From the NCBI RefSeq assembly GCF_001695625.1, contig NZ_MBPN01000010.1:1-64000 (forward strand): a stretch of 64,000 nucleotides of DNA, in the 5' to 3' direction. The notes under the pieces were generated by a model. That model saw only the letters and a list, made by a program, of their open reading frames with translations, was not told the origin of the DNA and searched no databases. Both the position numbers and the translations under genes were made by a program. This document shows positions 9,808 through 19,011 of this stretch, piece after piece (the first letter of the stretch is position 1; each line of letters starts with the position of its first letter). This DNA comes from Pseudomonas defluvii. GTDB taxonomy: Bacteria; Pseudomonadota; Gammaproteobacteria; Pseudomonadales; Pseudomonadaceae.

Positions 9808-10199
9808 TGGTGGAGCCGGGGGGATTTGAACCCCCGTCCGCCAGTACTCCGCTGTCGGTACTACATGCTTAGCCGTGTCTATTAAGTTAACCCTCAGCGG
9901 CCCGACGGGCAGGGTGCATTGGGCGAGTTGTGTAAGTTTTAGCCACTTCGTCCACAACGTACTACGCGGCGATCCTGTTCTGTATGACAATCACTTCGGG
10001 TTTACAGGCATCCCCTGGTGATTGCTGGAGCCGAAGCTACCAGAAGAGCGGGCTCAGCTGCTTACGCAGCGAGAGCGTAGCCCTCGTAGGTTTCGTCATT
10101 GGCAACTATAGAAAGTTGCAACAGTGGATTTACGAGTTCTGTTACCAACTCGGCATGCACCTAGAGTTTCGCTACCGGCGTCGAATCCTAATCGGCCCC
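9808..10199 (-). ncRNA. ssrA: Transfer-messenger RNA (tmRNA)
   Basis: tmRNA rescues stalled ribosomes with SmpB and tags the incomplete protein for proteolysis. The 5' end reads GGGGCCGATTAGGATTCGAC and the 3' end TTCAAATCCCCCCGGCTCCA then CCA, pairing as the tRNA-like acceptor. The tag frame (10062-10103) resumes at GCC and encodes ANDETYEGYALAA before TAA, ending with the LAA degron. The length is 392 nt. The 3' end borders the island carrying the integrase remnant, consistent with use as an attachment site. smpB lies about 9 kb away in the same direction. Confidence 0.95.
10062..10103 (-). CDS. tmRNA-encoded proteolysis tag peptide
   Basis: The reading frame inside tmRNA resumes at GCC (10101-10103) and gives ANDETYEGYALAA then TAA (10062-10064). 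The hydrophobic ALAA end is the degron recognised by ClpXP-type proteases. It is not an independently initiated gene. Confidence 0.85.
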   Translation of the reverse strand, partial: ANDETYEGYALAA

Positions 10200-10242
10200 A
10201 TTTGCTGCTCTAGCTGGAACGCTTTCTAAGCGCTCACAGGGG

Positions 10243-10248
10243 AGTATA
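10243..10248 (-). promoter_or_regulatory. Probable -10 element of the ssrA promoter
   Basis: TATACT on the minus strand lies about 44 bases upstream of the mature tmRNA 5' end. Transcription starting a few bases downstream would give a short 5' extension, removed by RNase P in known pre-tmRNAs. I see no strong -35 match. Confidence 0.45.
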
Positions 10249-10283
10249 CGCTTTCGCTGGGGTAACGTCGACTGTCTGCTGGC

Positions 10284-10318
10284 ACCATGGATCGCCGGCC
10301 AGGCTGGCGATCCATGGT
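10284..10318 (-). terminator. Hairpin after dld (likely terminator, no T-run)
   Basis: ACCATGGATCGCC (10284-10296) and GGCGATCCATGGT (10306-10318) form a perfect 13-bp stem with a 9-base loop, 6 bases past the dld stop codon. No T-run follows on either strand, so it may protect the mRNA 3' end or act with Rho rather than be a full intrinsic terminator. Confidence 0.5.
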
Positions 10319-10323
10319 TGCAC

Positions 10324-13134
10324 TCAGATAGCGCGCGCCCGTGTCACTCGGTCCACCAGGTAAACCAGGCCGTGGTAGTCGATGCCGCCATGGTTGGACA
10401 GCCCGATTTCACAGGTGCGGCTGGTGGAGATCCCTTCGCTGCAATGCTGCACCGCATCCTTCAGGCTGCGCAGTGAGTGGGCATTGAGCTCCGGTGTGGT
10501 AAAGCCTTTGTCGCCAGCGAAACCACAGCAGTGAATGCCTTCCGGAATCACCACCTGCTTGCTGCAGCGCCGCGCCAGGTCGATCAGGGCCTGGCTTTCG
10601 CCCAGGTGCTGGGTGCTGCAGGTCACGTGGACCGCAATCGGTTCGTCCTGCGGGGTGAACTCCAGTTTGTCGACCAGGTGGGTGCGTATGAAGCGCACTG
10701 GGTCGTACAGGTCCAGCCGTGTGTCGGCCAGGTCCTGAACCAGGCGCAGGGTGCAGGGGCTGGTGTCGCAGTAGATAGGGTCGAGCCCGCCGCGGCTGGC
10801 ATGCAGTAGCGCGCTGATGAGTTCCTGGCGTTTGTGCTCGGCCTGCTCGGCGTAGCCCTTGGAGGCAAACGGCTGGCCGCAGCAGAGGCCGTCCTGATTC
10901 TCGGGGAAGACCACCTGGTAACCGGCCTTTTCCAGCAGCGCACGGGTTTTGTCCAGCAGTGAGGTCTGTTCACGGTCGCCCGCGGCTGGGCCCATGACCC
11001 GCGAAACGCAGGCGGCCAGGTACACCACGCGGGGGCGGGCATCGTGGCTGCTCGGGCTGAAACGCATGGCCTTGAGCGGCTGCGGCATGGCTGCCGTCCA
11101 CTGCGGTATACGGCCCTTGCTGAGCTCGCTCAGTGTGTTGCTGATACGCGCCAGGCGCGGTGCGCCGAGCAGCTTGCGTGCCGTATCGGCAGCCATAAGG
11201 GTCAGGCGTGCACCGCTGAGCGCCGAGTGGAAGTGCTCAGCCAGCCAGTCCGCGGTTTTTACATGCTGTGCGGCCTGGCCGCGAAGTTTTTTCACCAGTT
11301 CGCCCGTGTTGATGCCTACCGGGCAACGCTGTGCACACAGGCCGGTAGCGGCACAGGTATCGATGCCTTGGTACTGGTAGTCGCGCTCCAGTTCTCGGGT
11401 GTCAATGCCGGCGCGCTTCTTGGCCTGGATGTCACGCCACATGACGATGCGTTGACGTGGGCTGAGGGTCAGCCCCTTGGACGGGCAGACCGGCTCGCAG
11501 AACCCGCACTCGATGCACTTGTCGACGATTTCGTCGGCCGCCGGCAACGGCTTGAGGTTCTTCAGGTGGATCTGTGGGTCTTGGCTGAGCACCACATCCG
11601 GGTTGAGGATGCCGTTGGGGTCAAGCAGGCGCTTGAGCGACCACATCAGTTGGTAGGCGTCCTCGCCCCATTCCAGTTCGACGAACGGTGCCATGTTGCG
11701 GCCGGTGCCGTGTTCGGCCTTCAGCGAGCCGCCGAACTCGACGGCCACCAGGTGTGCCACGTCGTCCATGAACGCCTGGTAGCGTGCGACTTCCTCGGCG
11801 CTGTTGAAGCCTTGGGTGAAGACGAAGTGCAGGTTGCCTTCCAGTGCATGGCCAAACAGGATCGCTTCGTCGTAGTGGTGTTTGTCGAACAGGGCGATCA
11901 GGCGGTTCACGCCGATGGCCAGTTGTTCCACCGGGAAGGTCACGTCTTCGATGATTACCGTTGTGCCGGTTTTGCGCACGGCGCCGACGGCCGGGAAGGT
12001 GTCTTTACGAATAGCCCAGAGCTTGGCGTTTTCCTTGGCGTCTTCGGTGAAGTCCACCTGCTTTTCCACCGGAAACGGTGCCAACGAGGCCATGATCTGT
12101 GCAAGCTGCTCATGCAGCAGTGCCTGGCTGGCAGCACGCGATTCGATCAGCAGTGCGCAGGCGCTTTCCGACAGTTGCTGGACGAAGGCCGGCATTCCCG
12201 GCTTGTCTTGCACTGAACGCAGGCTGCGACGGTCAAGCAGTTCGACGGCTGAGACGGGCTGGCTCTTCAGGACGCTGACGGCGGTGCAGCAGGTCTCCAC
12301 ATCCGGGAAGACGATCAGCGCCGAAGCTTTGTGCGGGTGGTCGATGACAGTGTCGTAGGTGACCGCACTGATGAAGCCCAAGGTACCCTCGGAGCCGACC
12401 ATCAGGTGAGAGAGGATATCCAGCGGTTGGTCATAGTCGATCAGGGCATTGAGCGAGAGACCAGTAGTGTTCTTCAGGCGGTATTTGTGGCGGATTTTCG
12501 CAGCCAGTTCGGTGTTGGCGCGTGTCTCGCGGCCAAGCCGGGCGAGTTCGTCCAGCAGTGCGGCGTGGCTCTGCTCGAAGGCGCGGACGCTGGCTGGGTC
12601 TTCACTGTCCAGGCGCGTGCCATCGGCCAACACCAGGCGCATGCCGGCCAGCGTGTGGTAGGTGTTCTGGGCGGTGCCACAGCACATGCCGCTGGCGTTG
12701 TTGGCGACGATGCCGCCTATCTTGCAGGCGTTGATCGAGGCCGGGTCAGGGCCGATCTTGCGCCCGAAGGGGGCCAGCCAGGCGTTTGCCTGCGCGCCAA
12801 TCACCCCAGGTTGCAGACGGATCTGCTGGCCCTGGGTGCGGATTTCGCGCCCGTTCCAGTTGTCGCCCAGGACGATCAGCACCGAGTCGCTGATGGCTTG
12901 CCCGGACAGGCTGGTGCCCGCCGCTCGGAAGGTCACCGGCACGTGGTCACGTTGAGCCAGTTTGAGCAGGGCGACCACCTCATCTTCTGACTCGACACGA
13001 ATCACCAGCTTGGGGATCAGTCGATAGAAACTGGCGTCGGTACCGAAGGCTAACGTTGAGGTTGGATCATCGAAGCGGCGGTCCTTGGGGATCAGCCGCT
13101 GAACGTCGTGCAGAAACGTGGCAGGCAGGCTCAT
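10324..13134 (-). CDS. FAD-binding and 4Fe-4S D-lactate dehydrogenase (Dld-II type)
   Basis: A 936-residue oxidoreductase joining an N-terminal FAD-binding (PCMH-type) domain and FAD-linked oxidase C-terminal domain with two 4Fe-4S clusters (CIECGFCEPVCPSKG from C540; CAATGLCAQRCPVG) and C-terminal CCG domains (GLCCGQPFASKGY; IHCCGFAGDKGF). This build is known in respiratory D-lactate and related 2-hydroxyacid dehydrogenases that pass electrons to the quinone pool at the membrane. It is last in the operon and its ATG overlaps the lutC stop (ATGA). The neighbouring lactate permease and LutABC make D-lactate the likely substrate, though glycolate or 2-hydroxyglutarate cannot be excluded from sequence alone. 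Confidence 0.87.
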   Translation of the reverse strand: MSLPATFLHDVQRLIPKDRRFDDPTSTLAFGTDASFYRLIPKLVIRVESEDEVVALLKLAQRDHVPVTFRAAGTSLSGQAISDSVLIVLGDNWNGREIRTQGQQIRLQPGVIGAQANAWLAPFGRKIGPDPASINACKIGGIVANNASGMCCGTAQNTYHTLAGMRLVLADGTRLDSEDPASVRAFEQSHAALLDELARLGRETRANTELAAKIRHKYRLKNTTGLSLNALIDYDQPLDILSHLMVGSEGTLGFISAVTYDTVIDHPHKASALIVFPDVETCCTAVSVLKSQPVSAVELLDRRSLRSVQDKPGMPAFVQQLSESACALLIESRAASQALLHEQLAQIMASLAPFPVEKQVDFTEDAKENAKLWAIRKDTFPAVGAVRKTGTTVIIEDVTFPVEQLAIGVNRLIALFDKHHYDEAILFGHALEGNLHFVFTQGFNSAEEVARYQAFMDDVAHLVAVEFGGSLKAEHGTGRNMAPFVELEWGEDAYQLMWSLKRLLDPNGILNPDVVLSQDPQIHLKNLKPLPAADEIVDKCIECGFCEPVCPSKGLTLSPRQRIVMWRDIQAKKRAGIDTRELERDYQYQGIDTCAATGLCAQRCPVGINTGELVKKLRGQAAQHVKTADWLAEHFHSALSGARLTLMAADTARKLLGAPRLARISNTLSELSKGRIPQWTAAMPQPLKAMRFSPSSHDARPRVVYLAACVSRVMGPAAGDREQTSLLDKTRALLEKAGYQVVFPENQDGLCCGQPFASKGYAEQAEHKRQELISALLHASRGGLDPIYCDTSPCTLRLVQDLADTRLDLYDPVRFIRTHLVDKLEFTPQDEPIAVHVTCSTQHLGESQALIDLARRCSKQVVIPEGIHCCGFAGDKGFTTPELNAHSLRSLKDAVQHCSEGISTSRTCEIGLSNHGGIDYHGLVYLVDRVTRARAI

Positions 13135-13802
13135 TGGTCCTCCAGGATCAACACCACCAAGTCTTTCGGGCCGTGGGCGCCGTAGGCCAGTACCTGCTCG
13201 ATGTCGGCTGTTTTCGAGGGGCCGGAGATCAGCAGGGCGTTGGTCGGCATGCCGGCGGCCCAGGAAAACTTCTGTTGGACCTCGTAGAAGTTGTCATGGA
13301 TTTCGCTGGCCTTGAGCAGGGCGAAATGCACCGGTGGCACCAGGCTCATCAAGCGTGGTTCCTGCGGGGTTGGCCAGACGATCAGGCTGCCAGTCGCGGC
13401 GATTGCGCCCAAGGTACCGGTGAGGCTGGCCGGGGTGTCATTGAACAGCTCGGCCTTCCACTCTTCCACGGGCCGGTCGTAGGCCTTGAGTGGCGGCAGG
13501 TCGCTGCATTGCTGCCAGTAGGCCGACAGCTGCTGGCCGTGAGCCGTGGCCGGGGCGATCAGCAGGCTTGGCAACTGGCGCTCGCGCATCAGTTGCGCCA
13601 CACGCTGCGGCCAATCGGCAGCGGTCGTCAGGTGGATTTCGGTATGCACCGCTTCCATCAACTTGCGCAGTTGGGCAATCCGTTGCTCGGGAGCATAGCG
13701 CCAAGGTTCGGTGACCAGCGCTTCATCGAAATTGTCGGCCAGCGGTGTGGTGCCGCTGAGGCTTTTGCGCAGTTTGGCGAGGATGTTCTGTTTTGCGCTC
13801 AT
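13131..13802 (-). CDS. lutC: LutC/YkgG-type lactate utilization protein C
   Basis: A 223-residue LUD-domain protein, one of three subunits of the LutABC L-lactate-oxidising complex that feeds pyruvate into metabolism. The C-terminal region holds the family signature, with TGTLGAIAATGSLIVWPT, PQEPRLMSLVPPVHFALL and the terminal GPSKTADIEQVLAYGAHGPK. It sits between lutB (TGATG junction at 13802) and dld (ATGA overlap at 13131-13134), so expression is coupled. No cysteine clusters are present, as usual for LutC. Confidence 0.92.
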   Translation of the reverse strand: MSAKQNILAKLRKSLSGTTPLADNFDEALVTEPWRYAPEQRIAQLRKLMEAVHTEIHLTTAADWPQRVAQLMRERQLPSLLIAPATAHGQQLSAYWQQCSDLPPLKAYDRPVEEWKAELFNDTPASLTGTLGAIAATGSLIVWPTPQEPRLMSLVPPVHFALLKASEIHDNFYEVQQKFSWAAGMPTNALLISGPSKTADIEQVLAYGAHGPKDLVVLILEDQ

Positions 13803-15256
13803 CAGTGCTTGTCCTGCTTGGCCAGGTGTTCACGCGCCAGCTCATGCAGCGAGCGGGCAGCCGGTTTCGGGGCGCTGTGGTTCTGTGTCCAGGGGCCGAC
13901 GTTGTTCGGCACCCACTGGCGCAAGCGGGTGGCGAAGAAACCGAACAGGCGGTAAAGCCCAGGCGATGTATTCAGGCGAACCCAGAAGTTCCAGATCATC
14001 CGTTCCTTGCGTGAGTACTTGCTGCCTTGGCCACGCATGACTTGATGCGGGCTGTCCGGCGCTTTCACGTTTTCTTCGCGCAAACGGCGCAACAGGGCCG
14101 GAATCGGGATTTTCACCGGGCAGACTTCACCACAGGCACCGCACAGCGATGACGCGCTTGGGTGGTCTGGAACCTTGGCCAGGCCGACCATGTGAGGGGT
14201 GATGATCTTGCCGATAGGGCCGGGGTAGACCTCACCGTAGGTGTGGCCACCAATGCGGGTGTAGACCGGGCAATGGTTCATGCAGGCGCCACAGCGGATG
14301 CAGTTCAGGGTCTGGCGCAGTTCGCTGTCGGCGAAGGCCTGGCTGCGGCCGTTGTCGAGCAGCACCAGGTGGACTTCCTGTGGGCCGTCGAGCTCTTCTG
14401 CCTTGCGTGGGCCGGAGATCATGTTGACGTAGGTGGTGATCGGCTGGCCAAGCGCGGAGCGGGTCAGCAACGACAGCAGCGGCACCACATCGCGCAGGTT
14501 CTCGACCACTTTCTCGATGCCGGTCACGGCAATATGCACCGGCGGCACGGTGGTGGACATGCGCCCGTTGCCTTCGTTTTCTACCAGCAGCAAGGTGCCG
14601 GTTTCGGCAACGGCGAAGTTGACCCCGGAGACGCCTACATCAGCCTCGAAGAACTTTTCACGCAGCACCCGGCGGCCGATCTGAATAAGTTGGTCAACGT
14701 CCTTGGTGTACTCCACGCCAAGTTTGTCGTGGAACAAGGACGCGACCTGGCCGGCATTCTTATGGATTGCCGGCATAATTATATGAGAAGGCTTCTCGTG
14801 GTCGAGCTGGACGATGAACTCGCCCATGTCCGATTCCAGGCATTCAATGCCCTGTTCAGCGAGGACATGGTTCATCTCCATTTCTTCGCTGACCATCGAT
14901 TTGCCCTTGATCACTTGCCGGGCCTCGTGAGCCCGGATGATCGAGAGGACGATGCCATTGGCTTCGTCCACCGTTTCCGCCCAGTGTACCTTCACACCGT
15001 TGCGAGTCAGGTTCTGTTCAAGCTGCTCGAGCAAGTCGGGCAGCTTGGATAATGCACGAGCGCGAATGGCGTTACCCAATGCGCGCAGATGCTCACGTTC
15101 ATGAGCATCACTGAAGGCCACGGCGCGCTTGGTCATCAGCGAGTCCATGGCACTGCGGAAGTTGTTCCGCAGTTGTTGATCGCCCAGGGCCTTGTGAGCC
15201 CGAGCGCGAAAATCGTCCTGCACCTCGACGGTCGGAATCAGCGATGGCGTGCTCAT
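13802..15256 (-). CDS. lutB: LutB iron-sulfur lactate utilization protein
   Basis: A 484-residue protein with an N-terminal LUD domain and C-terminal ferredoxin-like region containing CIRCGACMNHCPVY (from C319) and SLCGACGEVCPVKIP, two 4Fe-4S binding sites. In LutABC it is thought to carry electrons from L-lactate oxidation. The block ENEGNGRMSTTVPPVHIAVT is typical of the family. It overlaps lutA by 4 bp and abuts lutC. The length is normal and there are no frame problems. Confidence 0.93.
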   Translation of the reverse strand: MSTPSLIPTVEVQDDFRARAHKALGDQQLRNNFRSAMDSLMTKRAVAFSDAHEREHLRALGNAIRARALSKLPDLLEQLEQNLTRNGVKVHWAETVDEANGIVLSIIRAHEARQVIKGKSMVSEEMEMNHVLAEQGIECLESDMGEFIVQLDHEKPSHIIMPAIHKNAGQVASLFHDKLGVEYTKDVDQLIQIGRRVLREKFFEADVGVSGVNFAVAETGTLLLVENEGNGRMSTTVPPVHIAVTGIEKVVENLRDVVPLLSLLTRSALGQPITTYVNMISGPRKAEELDGPQEVHLVLLDNGRSQAFADSELRQTLNCIRCGACMNHCPVYTRIGGHTYGEVYPGPIGKIITPHMVGLAKVPDHPSASSLCGACGEVCPVKIPIPALLRRLREENVKAPDSPHQVMRGQGSKYSRKERMIWNFWVRLNTSPGLYRLFGFFATRLRQWVPNNVGPWTQNHSAPKPAARSLHELAREHLAKQDKH

Positions 15257-16077
15257 TGGCCACCCCCGGTACGTTGCCAGAGGAAGCTGGCCAAGTGTTG
15301 ACCGCGCAGCGCTTCACGCTGTTTTTCCAGGGCGCCGTTGATGTTCATCAGGCAACCGCAGTCGGCGCTCACCACCTGGTGGGCACCGGAGTCTTTCAGG
15401 GCGCGGGTCTTGTCTGCGACCATTGCACCGCTAATGTCTGGCATACGGACGCTGAAGGTGCCGCCAAAGCCACAACATTCGCTTTCATGGTCGTGTTCGA
15501 CCCGTTCCACATTACCCAGTTGTGCCAGCAGCGCACGCCCGTGTACATGGGTGTTCATTTCCCGGCGTGCCGAGCATGAGGTATGCAGCGCCACTTTGAC
15601 CGGATTACCGCTGTCCTGCAGTTGTACCTTGCACACATGCAGCAGGAATTCGGCCAGCTCATAGGTACGCGCCGCAAGCGCCTTGACCTGTTGCAGCGTG
15701 GCAGGTTCGTCGTGGAACAGGTCCGCATAGTGTTCGCGAATCATGCCCGCACACGAGCCCGACGGGACGACCACCGGATAATCGCCGGCAAACAGCGCCA
15801 GTTGTGCCCTGGCCACTTCCCGGGCCTGCTCGGTGTAACCGCTGGTGTAAGCCGGTTGACCACAGCAGCTCTGGCCTTGGGGGTACTCGACACGAATGCC
15901 CTCACGCTCCAGCAGGCGGATCGCGTCCATGCCCGCTTCCGGGTAGAACAGATCGACCACACAGGTACCGAACAGGTAGACCTTCGCGGGTTTGTGTTGT
16001 GGGTATTCCCGTGGTTGGGGCAGTGGCGGTGCGACGCGGGTGGCGTTGGGCACGGCGTTGTAAAACAGGTCGCTCAT
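15253..16077 (-). CDS. lutA: LutA/YkgE-type (Fe-S)-binding lactate utilization protein
   Basis: A 274-residue protein with two CCG (cysteine-rich) domains: GTCVVDLFYPEAG with QSCCGQPAYTSGY, and HTSCSARREMN with ESECCGFGGTFSVRMP. These bind an iron-sulfur or related redox centre in LutA and heterodisulfide-reductase-like proteins. The frame opens further upstream to 16152, but the ATG at 16077 (MSDLFYNAVPNATRV) is preferred because a GGAGA lies about 9 bases upstream and family members begin here. It is the first lut gene after lldP. Confidence 0.92.
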   Translation of the reverse strand: MSDLFYNAVPNATRVAPPLPQPREYPQHKPAKVYLFGTCVVDLFYPEAGMDAIRLLEREGIRVEYPQGQSCCGQPAYTSGYTEQAREVARAQLALFAGDYPVVVPSGSCAGMIREHYADLFHDEPATLQQVKALAARTYELAEFLLHVCKVQLQDSGNPVKVALHTSCSARREMNTHVHGRALLAQLGNVERVEHDHESECCGFGGTFSVRMPDISGAMVADKTRALKDSGAHQVVSADCGCLMNINGALEKQREALRGQHLASFLWQRTGGGQ

Positions 16078-16227
16078 CAGGCGTGTCTCCGGGTGGGCCC
16101 GGTTATCCATCCTGCGTGCTGCCGGCACTTTATCCAGCGAAGCTTTCGGCAACCTTGCAGGCGGGGTTGTTGAACAACTGGCGCGAGCGTGCCCGCGCCA
16201 GGTTTATTGCATCAAGCGTAACGTGAA

Positions 16228-17916
16228 TCAGTGCACCAGCATGCCGGTCAGCCAGTACGCCTGGATCAGGGTGATCAGGCCGACGATGGTGGCAAAGAAC
16301 AGGCTGTGCTTAAGCGTGAAGCGGAACAGGTCCGACTCTTTGCCGACCAGGCCGGTGGCGGCGCAGGCGACAGCGATGGACTGTGGCGAAATCATCTTGC
16401 CGGTAACGCCGCCGCTGGTGTTGGCCGCAACCAGCAGGGTGTCGTTGACCCCGATCTGGTGTGCGGTGGTGGCTTGCAGCGAGCTGAACAGCGCGTTGGA
16501 CGAGGTGTCCGAACCGGTCAGGAACACGCCCAGCCAACCCAGGAACGGCGAGAAGAACGGGAACGCAGCGCCTGTACCGGCCAGCACCAGAGCCATCGTC
16601 GAGGACATGCCCGAGTAGTTGGTGACGAAGGCAAAGGCCAGCACCATGCCAATCGAAAGAATAGGCCAGCGCAGCTCGTAGAAGGTCTCTTTCAAAGTGG
16701 TCAGACCAGTTTTGACGTTGATCTTCAGTACCAGCATCGAGATCAGGGCAGAGAAGAAAATCGCCGTACCGGTGGCCGAGATCGGGTCAAGTTTGAACAC
16801 CGCCGGGATCGCCGTTGGGTTGGCAACGATCGGTGCGCTCTTGATGACCAGTTGATCCAGGTGCGGGATGGCAAAGTTGAACACCCAGCTGTACATCGAG
16901 CCGCCAGCGGCGAACATCGCCTTGAACGGTTTCAGGGTCCAGATGGTGACCAGCACGGTGAGGATCAGGAACGGCGACCAGGCTTTGAAAATTTCACCCA
17001 GGCTGTAAGGCGACGGCTGGGTCGTGCGTGGCTGACCAAAGCCACCAGCGCTCTGAACGGCAGCCGCGCCCACGCTGGCGTTGGCGGTTGCGAACGAGCG
17101 CTTGGGCTGCCAGACCTTCAGGAACAGGGTCAGGGAGATCAGGCTGGCCAAGGCCGAGGTGATGTCCGGCAGTTCCGGGCCGATGAAGTTGGAGGTGAAG
17201 TACTGAGTGACGGCGAAGCTCAGGCCGGCGACCAGCGCTGCTGGCCAGGTCTCTTTGACGCCGCGCAGGCCGTCCATCATGAACACCAGCCAGAACGGCA
17301 CGAACATCGACAGCAGTGGCAGTTGGCGACCGGTCATGGCGCCAATCTTGAACGCGTCGATGCCGGTGACTTGTCCGGCCACGATGATCGGGATGCCCAA
17401 GGCACCGAATGCTACTGGCGCGGTGTTGGCGATCAGGCACAGGCCGGCAGCGTAGAGCGGGTTGAAGCCCAGGCCTACCAGCAACGCTGCGGTGATGGCC
17501 ACAGGCGCGCCGAAGCCGGCCGCACCCTCAAGGAACGCACCGAAGCAGAAGCCAATCAGCAGCACCTGCAGGCGTTGGTCGTCGGTAATCGACAACACCG
17601 AGCTGCGGATGACTTCGAACTGACCGCTCTTGACCGTCAATTTGTACAGGAAGACGGCGGCGACGATGATCCAGGCGATGGGCCACAGGCCATAGGCAAA
17701 GCCATAGCCGGCGGCGGCGAACGCCATGTCGGCAGGCATCTGGAACGCAAAGATCGCCACCAGGATCGACAACGCCAGGGTAATGCTGCCAGCGATGTGG
17801 CCTTTGAGGCGGAATACGGCCAGAGCCAGGAAGAAGAACACGATGGGGATGACTGCCGCCATAGCGGACAAGCCAAGACTGCCAAGCGGACTGTAGATCT
17901 GTTGCCAGGTTTGCAT
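16228..17916 (-). CDS. lldP: L-lactate permease LldP
   Basis: A 562-residue inner-membrane protein of the LctP family, with about a dozen hydrophobic segments, importing lactate with protons. It starts [20 protein letters not shown] and carries the conserved [20 protein letters not shown] region. It is the first gene of the lactate operon, transcribed away from lldR. The palindromic LldR site lies about 50 bp upstream of its ATG. A GC-rich inverted repeat near 16180-16202 separates it from lutA and could reduce downstream transcription. Confidence 0.95.
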   Translation of the reverse strand: MQTWQQIYSPLGSLGLSAMAAVIPIVFFFLALAVFRLKGHIAGSITLALSILVAIFAFQMPADMAFAAAGYGFAYGLWPIAWIIVAAVFLYKLTVKSGQFEVIRSSVLSITDDQRLQVLLIGFCFGAFLEGAAGFGAPVAITAALLVGLGFNPLYAAGLCLIANTAPVAFGALGIPIIVAGQVTGIDAFKIGAMTGRQLPLLSMFVPFWLVFMMDGLRGVKETWPAALVAGLSFAVTQYFTSNFIGPELPDITSALASLISLTLFLKVWQPKRSFATANASVGAAAVQSAGGFGQPRTTQPSPYSLGEIFKAWSPFLILTVLVTIWTLKPFKAMFAAGGSMYSWVFNFAIPHLDQLVIKSAPIVANPTAIPAVFKLDPISATGTAIFFSALISMLVLKINVKTGLTTLKETFYELRWPILSIGMVLAFAFVTNYSGMSSTMALVLAGTGAAFPFFSPFLGWLGVFLTGSDTSSNALFSSLQATTAHQIGVNDTLLVAANTSGGVTGKMISPQSIAVACAATGLVGKESDLFRFTLKHSLFFATIVGLITLIQAYWLTGMLVH

Positions 17917-17962
17917 ATGGGGTGGCCCCTAATTGTTGTTGGTCGTGCGCTGACAGTTGGTT

Positions 17963-17979
17963 AATTGGTAATACCAATT
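17963..17979. promoter_or_regulatory. Likely LldR operator palindrome
   Basis: AATTGGTA-A-TACCAATT is a perfect 17-bp palindrome centred at 17971, in the intergenic region between lldP and lldR. It matches the AATTGG...CCAATT form known for LldR (GntR/FadR family) operators. Binding would control lldP-lutABC-dld and perhaps lldR itself. Confidence 0.8.
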
Positions 17980-18170
17980 TACAATGTCGTGGCGCTAGGT
18001 TAAAAGCCGTGCCGGGGGTGTGTCAATTTGCCTCGGCGAAACTTTCGTATCAGGGCGTAGGAAAAGACGCCTGAGTGGCCTGGAAAGATGCAAACTGATG
18101 GGTGTCGATCGGGTGTGGATACGCCAGAATAGGCGGCTCCGGAGGTGCCCGGGATAGTGGAGAGTACGTG

Positions 18171-18938
18171 ATGGTTTTCGATCAGGTCCGCCAGCGCCGT
18201 TTGTCCGATGACATCGTCGAACGGCTTGAGGGGATGATTCTTGAAGGCACTTTGACTGCTGGCGAGCGATTGCCGGCCGAGCGGTTGCTGGCTGAGCAGT
18301 TTGGTGTTTCACGGCCGTCGTTGCGTGAAGCCATCCAGAAGCTGGTGGCCCGAGGCATGCTGGTGAGTCGCCAGGGTGGCGGTAACTACGTGGCTGAGTC
18401 GCTGGGCTCGACGTTCAGTGATCCATTGTTACTGCTGCTTGAGAATAATCCTGAAGCGCAGCGTGATCTGCTTGAGTTCCGGCACACCCTGGAGGCCTCG
18501 TGTGCCTACTATGCGGCGATTCGTGCAACCGAGGTTGATCGCGAGCGACTGAAAGCCGCCTTCGATGCGCTTCAGGATTGCTACGCCCGTGCCGATGAAG
18601 TCAGCCGGGCCGAGGAGGGGGCTGCCGATGCGAGTTTTCACCTGGCGATTGCCGAGGCCAGCCACAATGCTGTTCTGCTGCATACCATTCGTGGGTTGTT
18701 CGACTTGCTCAAGCGCAACGTTGTGACCAACATTGGCGGTATGTACAAGCAGCGCAGCGAGACACGCGACATGCTGATTGCTCAGCACCGTGATTTGTAT
18801 CTGGCGATTGTCGAGGGGCGTGCGCAAGATGCCCGTGAGGTGTCTAGCCGGCACATTCTGTATGTGCAGGAAGTCCTCGAAGAGGTGCGTCAGGAAGTGC
18901 AGCGGGTTGCCCGGGCCGAGCGCCGCAAAGGCCGCTAG
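18171..18938 (+). CDS. lldR: GntR/FadR-family lactate-responsive regulator LldR
   Basis: A 255-residue FadR-type GntR regulator. The winged helix-turn-helix (LPAERLLAEQFGVSRPSLRE, then AIQKLVARGMLVSRQGGGNY) is followed by an all-helical FCD ligand domain with metal-binding histidines (FHLAIAEASHNAVLLH; SSRHILYVQ). In relatives lactate relieves repression of lldP and the dehydrogenase genes. The frame opens at 18102 but the ATG at 18171 has a GGAGAG 6 bases upstream and begins MVFDQVRQRRLSDDIVE as in the family. It is divergent from lldP. Confidence 0.92.
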   Translation: MVFDQVRQRRLSDDIVERLEGMILEGTLTAGERLPAERLLAEQFGVSRPSLREAIQKLVARGMLVSRQGGGNYVAESLGSTFSDPLLLLLENNPEAQRDLLEFRHTLEASCAYYAAIRATEVDRERLKAAFDALQDCYARADEVSRAEEGAADASFHLAIAEASHNAVLLHTIRGLFDLLKRNVVTNIGGMYKQRSETRDMLIAQHRDLYLAIVEGRAQDAREVSSRHILYVQEVLEEVRQEVQRVARAERRKGR

Positions 18939-19011
18939 CCAGCCGCTTTTCAGGGGCCGGCCATGCCGGTGCCAGGGTGTGGCGGGCTTTAGAGCGTGCC
19001 CGCCCCAGGCC

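Noticed and set aside
16231..17964. 577-codon plus-strand frame opposite lldP
   Set aside because: Low-complexity Arg/Gln/Gly-rich translation typical of an antisense frame to a membrane protein.
18981..19004. GGCGGGC...GCCCGCC hairpin between lldR and smpB
   Set aside because: Possible terminator for convergent genes, but lacks a T-run on either strand and has a loose loop; too weak to list.
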